Assembly: GCF_007990245.1 (NCBI RefSeq)
Contig: NZ_BJWG01000004.1
Location: 124,001 to 188,000 of the forward strand
Length of the DNA: 64,000 bases
From: Cellulomonas composti
Lineage (GTDB): Bacteria > Actinomycetota > Actinomycetes > Actinomycetales > Cellulomonadaceae
Reading direction: 5' to 3'
The first letter of the stretch is position 1; each line of letters begins with the position of its first letter. The position numbers were made by a program, and so were the translations under genes. The notes under the pieces were generated by a model that searched no databases, was not told the DNA's origin, and worked only from the letters and a program-made list of their open reading frames with translations. This document shows positions 16,691-25,297 of this stretch, one piece after another.

Positions 16691-18588
16691 TCGCCGCCCG
16701 GCGCGGACGTCTCGGCGGGGCTGTCACCGTGCGTGCGGCGCCGGTTGCGCGAACGGCGTCGGCCCGACGAGGACGCGGCGGTGCCGTCGGCGTCGTTCGT
16801 GGCCGCGCTCGCGCCGACCGGGTTGGCCGGCGTGGAGTCGGTCTGCGCACCACCTGCCGGCGCGGAGCCGGTCTGGCTGCTCGCGCCCTCGCCACCCTGG
16901 CCGCGGCCGCGACCGCCGCGGCGCCGACGACGCCGGGCCTCGCCGGTCGCGTCGTCGCCCGTGGTGTTCGTCGAGGTGCTCGTCGGAACGCTCGTCGAGG
17001 TGGAGGTCGGGGTGCTGGTGCCCGTGCCCTCGGTGCGGGTCCGCGGCGGACGCGAGCTCGAGTGGCTGCCGCTGCTTGCGTGACCGCCACTGCTCGAGTG
17101 ACCGCCACCGCTCGTGTGACCGCCCCGGCCACCGTCGCGGCCGCCTGCGGGCGCGCCCTGACGGGTGCGCTTGCCGGTCTCGCCGAGGTCCTCGAGCGTC
17201 TCGGCCGACAGGCCCGCACGGGTCTGCTGCGACTTGGGCAGCCGGCCCTTGGTGCCCTCGGGGATGTCGAGGTCGGTGTAGACGTGCGGCGAGCTCGAGT
17301 AGGTCTCGACGGGCTCGGGGATGCCGAGGCCGAGCGCCTTGTCGATCAGGCCCCAGCGCGGCATGTCGTCCCAGTCGACGAACGTGACGGCCGTGCCCTT
17401 GTTGCCGGCGCGGCCCGTGCGGCCCGTGCGGTGCAGGTAGGTCTTCTCGTCCTCGGGGCACTGGTAGTTCACGACGTGCGTGACGTCCTCGACGTCGATG
17501 CCGCGCGCGGCGACATCGGTCGCGACGAGCACGTCGACCTTGCCGTGCCGGAACGCGCGCAGCGCCTGCTCGCGCGCGCCCTGGCCGAGGTCGCCGTGCA
17601 GCGCACCCGCGGCGAAGCCGCGCTCGTTGAGGTCGTCGGCGACCTTCGCGGCGGTGCGCTTGGTCCGCGCGAACACGATCGTCAGACCGCGACCGCGGGC
17701 CTGCAGCATGCGGGCCAGCAGCTCGACCTTGTCGAGTGCGTGCGCGCGGTAGACGACCTGCTTGATGTTCTTGACGGTCTGGCTGCCGTCGTCGTCGGGG
17801 TCCTGCGCGCGGATGTGCGTCGGCTGCGTCATGTAGCGACGCGCCATCGCGACGACCGGGCCGGGCATGGTCGCCGAGAACAGCATGGTGTGGCGCGTCG
17901 CGGGCGTCGCCGCGAGCAGCGTCTCGACGTCCGGCAGGAAGCCGAGGTCGAGCATCTCGTCGGCCTCGTCGAGCACGACCGTGCCCACGTGCGACAGGTC
18001 CAGGTGGCGCTGCTTGAGCAGGTCGATCATGCGACCCGGCGTGCCGACGACGACCTCGACACCGCTGGTCAGCGCGTCGATCTGCGGCTCGTAGGCGCGC
18101 CCGCCGTAGACCTGCACGACGCGCACGGAGCGGCGCGCGGACGCGGTGGCGAGGTCGCCCGCGACCTGGACCGCGAGCTCGCGGGTCGGCACGACGACGA
18201 GCGCCTGCGGCTTGCCCGGCGCGCGCAGGTCGTCGTAACCGGGCTCGTCGCGTGCGATCACCCGGTTCAGCAGCGGGACGCCGAAGCCGAGCGTCTTGCC
18301 GGTGCCGGTCTTGGCCTGGCCGATGATGTCGTGACCCGAGAGCGCGACGGGCAGCGTCATCGCCTGGATCGGGAAGGGATGGGTGATGCCGGCGTCGGCG
18401 AGCGCCTGCACGATCTCGGGGCGCACGTCGAAGTCGGCGAAGGACGCGTCCACGGCCTGCACCGAGGACGCGGTGCTGTGCAGCGTGCGGGTCAGGGGCG
18501 CCGCGAGGGCGGAGGCGTTGCGGTCGTTCACGGCGGCGCTGGTGTCGTCCGGGGCGGACAGGCCGGAGTCGTTCGAGGTGGTGGTCAC
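16684..18588 (-). CDS. DEAD-box ATP-dependent RNA helicase
   Basis: The 634-residue protein has a Q-motif (FPIQAMTLP, about residues 72-80), Walker A AKTGTGKT (92-99), PTRELAVQ, the Walker B LDEADEML, FSATMP and the C-terminal helicase domain ending in HRTGRTGRAGNKG. After the core come about 190 residues of low complexity: Gly/Ser/His repeats, a Thr/Ser stretch and an Arg-rich RGGRGRGQ segment, which is expected to bind RNA. The GTG at 18588 has GACGAGAGA upstream and is preferred over a TTG at 18606. It is divergent from the ferritin-like gene. Such helicases unwind structured RNA in ribosome assembly and cold adaptation. Confidence 0.92.
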   Translation of the reverse strand: MTTTSNDSGLSAPDDTSAAVNDRNASALAAPLTRTLHSTASSVQAVDASFADFDVRPEIVQALADAGITHPFPIQAMTLPVALSGHDIIGQAKTGTGKTLGFGVPLLNRVIARDEPGYDDLRAPGKPQALVVVPTRELAVQVAGDLATASARRSVRVVQVYGGRAYEPQIDALTSGVEVVVGTPGRMIDLLKQRHLDLSHVGTVVLDEADEMLDLGFLPDVETLLAATPATRHTMLFSATMPGPVVAMARRYMTQPTHIRAQDPDDDGSQTVKNIKQVVYRAHALDKVELLARMLQARGRGLTIVFARTKRTAAKVADDLNERGFAAGALHGDLGQGAREQALRAFRHGKVDVLVATDVAARGIDVEDVTHVVNYQCPEDEKTYLHRTGRTGRAGNKGTAVTFVDWDDMPRWGLIDKALGLGIPEPVETYSSSPHVYTDLDIPEGTKGRLPKSQQTRAGLSAETLEDLGETGKRTRQGAPAGGRDGGRGGHTSGGGHSSSGGHASSGSHSSSRPPRTRTEGTGTSTPTSTSTSVPTSTSTNTTGDDATGEARRRRRRGGRGRGQGGEGASSQTGSAPAGGAQTDSTPANPVGASAATNDADGTAASSSGRRRSRNRRRTHGDSPAETSAPGGEG

Positions 18589-18827
18589 GGGGGTCTCTCG
18601 TCGCAAGGTGGCGACGGTCGTCGCGGGTCGCGGACGCGGCGCGTCGCGCTCCGGGCGTCGTCACGGGTCGCCACAGGGCTGGCCGGCAGCCGATCGTGAA
18701 GGTCGACCCGCGCGAGCCGCCGCGTCCCGGAGGGACGGGGGCTGCGCGAGAGAAAAGGCGAGAACGAGACGACCGGGCAACCGAGGTACCCGAACAGGGT
18801 AGCCGACCGCGGGCATACGATGCCGGA
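18589..18827. promoter_or_regulatory. Divergent promoter region, helicase / ferritin-like gene
   Basis: This 239-base region separates the DEAD-box gene from the ferritin-like gene. TACGAT at 18816-18821 ends six bases before the ATG at 18828 and looks like a leaderless -10 box. The long part on the helicase side probably includes a 5' leader, as many cold-inducible helicases have; no folded element was recognised. Confidence 0.5.
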
Positions 18828-19562
18828 ATGACCACCTCGTCCGGCGTCGAGCCGCCGTCGTCCGCGGACACCGTCGAGCTGCTGGGCCTGGTGGCGCAGC
18901 TCGAGCAGACAGCGTTCGCGCGACTCGCGGCGGACAGCAGGATCGCCCCGACGATCGAGCAGCGGCTGGCGCTGACGCGCTTCGCGGCCGCCGCGGTGCA
19001 GCGCCGGGACCGGGTCCTCGCGCGGATCGAGGAGCTGGGCGCGGACCCCGTGGCCGCGATCGGGCAGTTCGACGGCGTCCTCGAGGAGTTCGACGTCCGC
19101 ACCGAGCCGAGCACGTGGTGGGAGCGGCTGCTCAAGTCGTACGTCGGCTACGGCGTCGCCGACGACTTCTGCCGGCTCGCCGCGCAGGGGCTGGACGAGC
19201 AGTCGCGTCAGCTCGTGCTCGAGGTGCTCGACGACGCGTCGCACTCCGAGCTCGCGGTCGCCGAGCTCGACGCCGCCGGCGCGGGCGACGAGGTGCTGAC
19301 GTCACGGCTCGCGTTGTGGGGCCGCCGGCTCGTCGGGGAGGCGCTGTCGGTGGTGCAGCGGCTGCTCGCCCAGCGACCGGGGCTCGAACGATGCGTGCGT
19401 GCGGGTGCCGCCCAGGCTGCGGCGGCGCAGGCTGCGGCGGCGAGCGCGAGCTCCGCTGCAGCGCCGACGGCGTCCGCGCCCCCGAACGCGCCCGCCAAGA
19501 TCTTCGGTGAGCTCACCGCGCAGCACACGCGTCGCATGGCCCGCCTCGGCCTGACGGCCTGA
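18828..19562 (+). CDS. Ferritin-like fold protein (MiaE-like / ferritin-like)
   Basis: The 244-residue protein is predicted to be all helical, with a first helix VELLGLVAQLEQTAFARLAA, a second TIEQRLALTRFAAAAVQRRD, and a later LEVLDDASHSELAVAEL. Glu residues and the H in the last helix are placed as in ferritin-like proteins, but I cannot confirm a full di-iron site. The C terminus is Ala-rich low complexity. The ATG at 18828 has no ribosome site and lies six bases after a -10 box, so it is probably leaderless. Close homologues next to DEAD-box helicases occur across actinobacteria (from memory). Function is unknown; a tRNA-hydroxylase-like role is one option. Confidence 0.7.
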   Translation: MTTSSGVEPPSSADTVELLGLVAQLEQTAFARLAADSRIAPTIEQRLALTRFAAAAVQRRDRVLARIEELGADPVAAIGQFDGVLEEFDVRTEPSTWWERLLKSYVGYGVADDFCRLAAQGLDEQSRQLVLEVLDDASHSELAVAELDAAGAGDEVLTSRLALWGRRLVGEALSVVQRLLAQRPGLERCVRAGAAQAAAAQAAAASASSAAAPTASAPPNAPAKIFGELTAQHTRRMARLGLTA

Positions 19563-19579
19563 TCGCCCCGTCGCTGCGG

Positions 19580-20791
19580 ATGTCCTCGTCGATCCACGGC
19601 GCGCCCGAGCCGGTGCGCCCGCGTCCCCCGCTGCAGCCCGAGCGTGCGTTGCACCCGGGCGAGTCGGTCGCCCCCGAGCGGCGCCGGCCCGCGATCCCCG
19701 ACGCCGAGCGCGAGTTCTTCGTGCAGGAGTTCCGCGGCGTCACGATCGTCGTGTCGCTGCCCGTGCTCGACGAGGAGGCGGTCGCGCCCCTGGCCCGCGC
19801 GGTGCGCGGGTTCGACGCCGGCGACACGCGCCTCGCGCTCGTCGTGGCGGATCGCGTCGATGCGCAGCGGCTGGCGGCTGCCACGGGGGGTGCGGCCACG
19901 ATCGTCGCGCCGGCGATCTGGACCGACGACGCGCTCGCGGACCTGTGGATCACGACGACGGACGCGCGCGTGGTCCTCGTGGTCGCGGCCGACCCCGGTG
20001 CGGTGGCCGAGACGGCCGGGTTCGTCGCCGCGGGCCTCGGCGCCTCGAAGGTCGTGCTCACCGACCCCGGTGGGGGCTGGGGCGACCCGCCCAAGAGCTT
20101 CGTCGACCTCGAGCTGCACAGCGAGGCGCTGGGCGCCGCGCTGCGCGAACGGGGGATCGGCAACCTGCTGCCGGCCGCGCAGACCGCTCTGCTCGGCGGC
20201 GCGTTCAGCGTCAACCTGTGCCGCGCACAGGACATCGAGCTCGAGCTGTTCACGTTCGACGGCGCAGGAACGCTCCTCACGCTCGGCGGCTACGTGCAGC
20301 TCACGCCGCTGCGGGTCGACGACCTGCCCGCGGTCGAGCGGCTCGTCGCGCAGGGGGTGGCCGACGGCGTGCTCAAGCCGCGCGACCGCGCGCAGGTCGC
20401 GCGCATCGCGGTCGGCGGGCTCGGCGCGCGCGTCGTGCGCACCGGGCACCTGGCCGGGATCGTCGGGATCGAGACCGAGGCGTACGGGCGTGACGGTCTC
20501 GGCGAGATCTCCGCGCTCATCACCGTGAGCGAGTTCTCCGGCGCGGGCTCGGGCGGGCTGCTCGTCGACGGTCTCGTCGAGCGCGCGCGCAGCGCAGGTC
20601 TGCGGGCGGTCTTCGCGGTGACCGTGTCCGACGACGCGTCCGCCTTCTTCCGGCGCCGAGGCTTCCGCGAGGTGTCGCGCGACGCCGTCCCGGCGGTGAA
20701 GTGGCGCGGCTACGACCCGGAGCGGCTGGCGCGTGCGCGGTGCTTCTGGCAGGACGTGGCACCCCAAGCGGGTGCGCCGGCGTCGGACTGA
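19580..20791 (+). CDS. ArgA-like protein: degenerate amino-acid kinase domain plus GNAT acetyltransferase
   Basis: The 403-residue protein resembles N-acetylglutamate synthase in layout. Residues about 45-215 form an amino-acid-kinase-like domain (FRGVTIVVSLPVL, then LAALVVADR-type strands) without a convincing ATP site. Residues about 230-385 are a GNAT domain. Specific ArgA-like marks are ELELFTFDGAGTLLT, LVDGLVERARSAGLRAVFAVT, FFRRRGFREV and the ending with a YDPERLARARCFW block that corresponds to the ArgA C terminus. The gene starts at ATG 19580, 17 bases after the ferritin-like gene, and is probably co-transcribed. Acetylation of glutamate is plausible but not proven; no arginine genes are nearby. 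Confidence 0.7.
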   Translation: MSSSIHGAPEPVRPRPPLQPERALHPGESVAPERRRPAIPDAEREFFVQEFRGVTIVVSLPVLDEEAVAPLARAVRGFDAGDTRLALVVADRVDAQRLAAATGGAATIVAPAIWTDDALADLWITTTDARVVLVVAADPGAVAETAGFVAAGLGASKVVLTDPGGGWGDPPKSFVDLELHSEALGAALRERGIGNLLPAAQTALLGGAFSVNLCRAQDIELELFTFDGAGTLLTLGGYVQLTPLRVDDLPAVERLVAQGVADGVLKPRDRAQVARIAVGGLGARVVRTGHLAGIVGIETEAYGRDGLGEISALITVSEFSGAGSGGLLVDGLVERARSAGLRAVFAVTVSDDASAFFRRRGFREVSRDAVPAVKWRGYDPERLARARCFWQDVAPQAGAPASD

Positions 20792-20812
20792 CGGGCGCCC
20801 GTTCGACGAGTG

Positions 20813-21037
20813 CTAGATCGTGCCGAAGCCGACGCGGCCCTTGGCCTCGACGCCGATCTCGACGTAGGCGAGTGCCGCCGACGGCACGATGACGCGCCGG
20901 CCCTTGGTGTCCGTGAGCTCGAGCGCCGGCTTCCCCGCGAGAGAGGCGGCGACCGCTGCCGCGACCTGGTCGGACGTCAGGTCCGTCTCCACGACGATCT
21001 CCCGCGCCAGGTGCTGCACACCGATCGTGATCTCCAC
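20813..21037 (-). CDS. DUF3107 protein
   Basis: This 74-residue protein matches the small actinobacterial DUF3107 family in length and pattern (VEITIGVQHLAREIVVET at the start, VEIGVEAKGRVGFG at the end). GTG at 21037 has GAGGAAACAGGAC upstream. A TAGGAT box at 21085-21090 (minus strand) may be its own -10. It lies downstream of the TetR gene in the same direction and converges with the ArgA-like gene. The function is not known. Confidence 0.88.
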   Translation of the reverse strand: MEITIGVQHLAREIVVETDLTSDQVAAAVAASLAGKPALELTDTKGRRVIVPSAALAYVEIGVEAKGRVGFGTI

Positions 21038-21148
21038 GTCCTGTTTCCTCTCGTCGGCGGCCGCGGCCGGCCGTCCGGCTCGATCCTAGGCCGCGCGGCG
21101 GGCGTTGCCGTCCGCGTCCGCGACGAGCGAACGGAGACGGCGGGGACC

Positions 21149-21817
21149 TCAGCCCTCGTCGTACTCGAAGTCGTCGCGCACGAGCCCGGCGACGCCCGCC
21201 CACGCGAGACGGGTGACCAGCTCGGCGGTCTGCTCGGCATCGAGCTCGGGGCCCTGCCGGAACCGGTACGTCGCGGCGCCCTGCGCGAGCGAGATGAGCG
21301 AGACCGCGATGACCAGGCACTCCGCGGCGGGCAGCCCCGTGACGGGTTCGAGCACCGACGCGATCCGGCGCGCCACCTCGGACGACGCGCGCTCGACGCG
21401 CGCCCGCACGTCGTCGTCGTGCGTGACGTCCGACTCGAACAGCAGCGCCGACGACTCGCCCGCGGCCTCGACGAACGACATGTACGCGCGCACGATCGCG
21501 GCGATGACGTCGCGTCCGTCGCCGGGGCGCACGGGCCCGTGCTCGATCGGCGCGACCGCATGCCCGACGGTCGCGAGCAGGTCGTCGCCGCGCTGGTCGA
21601 CGACCGCGAGGTACAGGTCCAGCTTGGACGGGAAGTGCCGGTACAGGACGGGCTTGCTGACCTGCGCCCGGTCGGCGATGTCGTCCATCGAGACGTGGTG
21701 GTAGCCCTCGGACGAGAAGAGCTCCTGGGCGATGCGCAGGACCTGGGCGCGGCGCTCGTCGCGGGCCATGCGGGGACCGCGCTCCCGCGACTGCGGGTCG
21801 AACGAGGCCTCGGTCAT
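21149..21817 (-). CDS. TetR-family transcriptional regulator
   Basis: The 222-residue protein has a TetR DNA-binding domain at residues about 15-70: RAQVLRIAQELFSSEGYHH, then VSMDDIADRAQVSKPVLYRHF and PSKLDLYLAVV. The C-terminal helical domain has a TetR_C-type sequence. The ATG at 21817 has no Shine-Dalgarno sequence, and TACCAT (21829-21824, minus strand) ends six bases before it, so it is probably leaderless. It is divergent from adnA with 141 bases between them, and perfect palindromes lie in that gap. In mycobacteria a TetR gene and DUF3107 gene also sit together near the adnAB region. Its targets are unknown. Confidence 0.88.
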   Translation of the reverse strand: MTEASFDPQSRERGPRMARDERRAQVLRIAQELFSSEGYHHVSMDDIADRAQVSKPVLYRHFPSKLDLYLAVVDQRGDDLLATVGHAVAPIEHGPVRPGDGRDVIAAIVRAYMSFVEAAGESSALLFESDVTHDDDVRARVERASSEVARRIASVLEPVTGLPAAECLVIAVSLISLAQGAATYRFRQGPELDAEQTAELVTRLAWAGVAGLVRDDFEYDEG

Positions 21818-21823
21818 GCCGTG

Positions 21824-21911
21824 ATGGTAGCGACGGTCCGTGAACGGCACGTCACAGCTGGGCGGCGAGGCGGACCGCGTCCGCCGATCGGCCGTCACCC
21901 ACAAGGTGGGT
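21824..21911. promoter_or_regulatory. Divergent tetR / adnA promoter region with palindromes
   Basis: The tetR -10 box TACCAT (minus strand) is at 21829-21824. Palindrome GGCGGAC-CGC-GTCCGCC lies at 21869-21885 and a second, ACCCAC-AAG-GTGGGT, at 21897-21911. Their size fits TetR-type operators, but which protein binds is not known. Confidence 0.45.
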
Positions 21912-21958
21912 TCGCCGGGCGCGCGAGCGTGTCGGTGGGCCGTGGTGGGATCTTCCCC

Positions 21959-24900
21959 GTGACCCCGACGAGCGCACCTGCGTCCGCACCTGCGTCCGCA
22001 TCGGCGCAGGCGCGCGCTCCCGCGCTGCGGCGGCCGGCCGTGGCCGACGAGGCGGGCGCGGGCCGCCGCGCCGACGAGGCGCAGGAGCGGGCCGTCGCGT
22101 GGGCGGCGGGCGGCACCGGCGGCGCGCTGCTCGTGCTGGGCGCCCCCGGCACCGGCAAGTCGACGGTCGCGCTGGAGGCAGCGGTCGCGGCGGTCGACGC
22201 CGGGCTCGACCCGGGCGGGCTGCTGGTACTGACCGCGACCCGCCGCACGGCTGCCGCGATGCGCGACCGGCTGACCGCGCGGCTCGCCCGTACCGCGGGC
22301 CGACCGCTCGTGCAGACGCCCGCGGCCGCAGCGTTCGCGGTGCTGCGCATGCGAGCGGGGCTGCTCGGGGAGCAGCCACCGACGCTCGTCTCGGGGCCCG
22401 AGCAGGACCTCGTGCTCGCCGAGCTGCTCGCGGGCCACGCCGCCGGTGAGGGGGTGTCGGTGCCGTGGCCCCCGGGCATCGGGCCGTCGACGCTCGCGCT
22501 GCGCGCGTTCCGCGACGAGCTGCGCGACGTGCTCATGCGCGCCGCCGAGCGGGGCCTGGCCCCGGCGGACCTCGCCGACCGGGGCCGCGCCGCGGGTCGG
22601 CCCGAGTGGGTCGCGGCCGCCACGCTCTACCAGGAGTACCTCGACGTGCTCACGCTGCGCGCGGGCACGCCCGACGTGGGCGAGCGGCTGGACCCTGCGG
22701 TCGTCGTCGCTCACGCGGCGGACGCGTTGGCGACGTGGGACGACGAGGTGCGCGGCATGCCCCGGCCGCGGTGGGAGCTCGTGGTGGTCGACGACTACCA
22801 GGAGAGCACCACCGCGACCGCCGAGCTCGTCGCCGTGATGGCCGCCCAGGGCGCACGCGTGCTCCTGACGGCGGATCCCGACGCGGCGGTGCAGACCTTC
22901 CGCGGTGCGGCGCCCACGCTCGTCGCCCGCGCGAGTGCGCCGGTCGGACCGGGCGGGGGGTTCGGGGCCGACGAGGTGGTGCTGCGAACGGTGTGGCGGC
23001 ACGGTCCCGCGGCGCGGGCCGCGGTGAGCCGCATCGCCGAGCGGGTCGGGTCGGTCGGGGCCGTGGCGCACCGGGCTGCGGTGTCGGTCGTAGACCTGGC
23101 CGCGGACTCGGCGACGCCGGGATCGGGCGACGAGGTGCGGGTCGCGGTGCTGCCGAGCAGTGCGCAGGAGGCGGCGTTCATCGCCCGGGAGCTGCGTCGC
23201 GCGCACCTCGAGGACGGCGTGGCGTGGAGCAGGATGGCGGTGGTCGCGCGCTCGGGTGCGCAGGTCACGGCGTTGCGGCGTGCGCTCGCGGGGGCAGCCG
23301 TGCCGGTGAGCGTGCTGGGCAGCGACGTGCCGCTGCGCGACGAGCCCGCGGTGCGGCCGCTGCTGGACGCGACCGCGGTCGTCGTGGGTCTGGCGCCCCT
23401 GGACGCCGCGACCGCGGCTCGGCTCGCCTGCTCGCCGCTGGGTGGGCTGGATGCCGTCGGGCTGCGGCGGCTGCGGCGTGCGCTGCGCACCCGCGAGCTC
23501 GCGGCCGGCGGCGGCCGGTCGAGCGACACGTTGCTCGTCGAGGCGCTGGGCGGGGCCGCGGCGGAGGTCGGCGACCTGACCGAGGTCGGTGCGCAGGTCG
23601 GTGCGGAGACGGGTGCTGTCGGGTCGGTGCCAGGGGGTCCGCCCGGGTCTGCCGGGGGGAGGTGGGTCGACCCGATCGGGGCCGTCGACCGGCTGGCGCG
23701 CGTGCTCACGGCCGGGCGGGACGCTGCGCTGCGGCCCGACGCCGACGCGCAGCGGGTCCTGTGGGCACTGTGGGACGCCGCCGGGCTGTCCGCGCCGTGG
23801 CGGCGGTCCGCGCTCACGGGTGGGGCGGCCGGTGAGCGCGCCGACCGCGACCTCGATGCGGTGCTCGCGCTGTTCCGCGCCGCCGAGACCTTCGTCGACC
23901 GGGTGCCGCACGCGCCGCCCGGAGCGTTCGTCGACTGGCTGCGGTCGCAGGACCTGCCCTCGGACACGCTCGCGGCGCAGGCGCACCGCGAGGCGGTCGC
24001 GGTGCTCACGCCGGCCGGTGCGGCGGGCGGCGAGTGGGACGTCGTGGCGGTCGCCGGCGTGCAGGACGGCGTGTGGCCCGATCTGCGGCTGCGCGACTCG
24101 CTGCTGGGCGCGCAGGCGCTGGTCGACGCGGTCGCCGACCGCGCCGTGCAGGTCTCGGACCCGGCGGCGGCGGCCCGGCTGGCCCGGGCGGCGGTGCTCG
24201 CGGACGAGCTGCGGTCGTTCGTCGTCGCGTGCTCGCGGGCCCGGCGTCGGCTGGTCGTGACGGCGGTCGCCGACGAGGACCGTCAGCCGTCGCCGTTCGT
24301 CGACCTCGTCGAGCCGTGGGACGGCGACGGCGAGGACCCGCGCCGCGCCCAGGTGCGTGCGCCGCTCGACCTGCGCGGACTCGTCGCCCGGCTGCGGGCC
24401 AACCTGGAGGCGGCCGCCGCGCGCGGAGCGTCACCCGACCCCGACGCCGTGCGTACGCTCGCCCGACTTGCCGCCGAGGGCGTCGCCGGTGCGGATCCCG
24501 CCGCGTGGCACGGGCTGGCGGCGCCGAGCACGGACGAGCCGCTGTGGGCGCCGGAGGACCGCGTGCCGGTCTCGCCGTCGCGGATCGAGACGGCACACCG
24601 GTGCGCGCTGCGCTGGGCGCTCGAGGCGGCGGGCGGAACGGTGGCCGACAGCTCCGGCCAGTCGCTCGGCACGCTGGTGCACGCGATCGCGCAGGAGCAC
24701 CCGCAGGGGTCGCGCGCGGAGCTGAGCGCAGCGCTCGACGAGCGGTGGGCCGAGCTCGGGCTGGGGACGGGCTGGCCCGCGCGGGCGACGCGGGCACGCG
24801 CCGACGAGATGGTGCGGCGGCTCGCCGCGTACCTGGCGGACGCCGGCCGGCCGCTGCTGGTCGAGGGTGCGTTCACGCTCACGACGCCGCGTGCGGTCGT

Positions 24901-25297
24901 GCGCGGCAGCGTCGACCGGATCGAGGTCGACCCGGAGCACCCGGACCGGGTGCGCGTCGTCGACCTCAAGACGGGGGCGAGCCCGCCGAGCCGCGCCGAG
25001 GCCGAGACGAACCCGCAGCTGGGCGCGTACCAGCTCGCGGTCGACGCGGGCGCGTTCGAGGAGCTGCCGGCGGGCGCGTCGAGCGCCGGCGCCCAGCTCG
25101 TCTATCTCGGGACGGGTGCGTCGGCGACCCTGCGCACGCAGCCGGAGGTCGGGCCGTGGGCCGCCGAGCTCGTGGACGAGGTCGCCGAGCGCATGGCCGC
25201 CTCGACGTTCGAGGCGACGGTCAACGCACACTGCGACCGGTGCCCGGTGCGCCGCTCGTGCCCCGTGCGCGCCGAGGGTGGACAGGTGGTCGCGTGA
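21959..25297 (+). CDS. adnA: AdnA-type helicase-nuclease subunit (UvrD-like motor plus RecB-like nuclease)
   Basis: The 1112-residue protein has an N-terminal UvrD-like motor with Walker A GAPGTGKST (about 61-69), a variant Walker B VVVDDYQEST and AVQTFRGAAP. The C-terminal RecB-like nuclease shows LGTLVHAIAQE, VRGSVDRIE, VRVVDLKTGA and QLGAYQLAV, and an Fe-S cysteine set: one Cys before the nuclease (TAHRCALRW) and three at the end (HCDRCPVRRSCPV). This is the layout of AdnA in mycobacteria, which pairs with AdnB to resect double-strand breaks. The GTG at 21959 follows GGTGGGA. Its stop overlaps the adnB start as GTGA. The motor has Asp in place of the catalytic Glu of Walker B. Confidence 0.9.
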   Translation: MTPTSAPASAPASASAQARAPALRRPAVADEAGAGRRADEAQERAVAWAAGGTGGALLVLGAPGTGKSTVALEAAVAAVDAGLDPGGLLVLTATRRTAAAMRDRLTARLARTAGRPLVQTPAAAAFAVLRMRAGLLGEQPPTLVSGPEQDLVLAELLAGHAAGEGVSVPWPPGIGPSTLALRAFRDELRDVLMRAAERGLAPADLADRGRAAGRPEWVAAATLYQEYLDVLTLRAGTPDVGERLDPAVVVAHAADALATWDDEVRGMPRPRWELVVVDDYQESTTATAELVAVMAAQGARVLLTADPDAAVQTFRGAAPTLVARASAPVGPGGGFGADEVVLRTVWRHGPAARAAVSRIAERVGSVGAVAHRAAVSVVDLAADSATPGSGDEVRVAVLPSSAQEAAFIARELRRAHLEDGVAWSRMAVVARSGAQVTALRRALAGAAVPVSVLGSDVPLRDEPAVRPLLDATAVVVGLAPLDAATAARLACSPLGGLDAVGLRRLRRALRTRELAAGGGRSSDTLLVEALGGAAAEVGDLTEVGAQVGAETGAVGSVPGGPPGSAGGRWVDPIGAVDRLARVLTAGRDAALRPDADAQRVLWALWDAAGLSAPWRRSALTGGAAGERADRDLDAVLALFRAAETFVDRVPHAPPGAFVDWLRSQDLPSDTLAAQAHREAVAVLTPAGAAGGEWDVVAVAGVQDGVWPDLRLRDSLLGAQALVDAVADRAVQVSDPAAAARLARAAVLADELRSFVVACSRARRRLVVTAVADEDRQPSPFVDLVEPWDGDGEDPRRAQVRAPLDLRGLVARLRANLEAAAARGASPDPDAVRTLARLAAEGVAGADPAAWHGLAAPSTDEPLWAPEDRVPVSPSRIETAHRCALRWALEAAGGTVADSSGQSLGTLVHAIAQEHPQGSRAELSAALDERWAELGLGTGWPARATRARADEMVRRLAAYLADAGRPLLVEGAFTLTTPRAVVRGSVDRIEVDPEHPDRVRVVDLKTGASPPSRAEAETNPQLGAYQLAVDAGAFEELPAGASSAGAQLVYLGTGASATLRTQPEVGPWAAELVDEVAERMAASTFEATVNAHCDRCPVRRSCPVRAEGGQVVA

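Noticed and set aside
21818..23986. N-terminal extension of the TetR frame over adnA
   Set aside because: The TetR domain begins at 21817 with a -10 box just upstream; the extension is Arg-rich shadow sequence of adnA.
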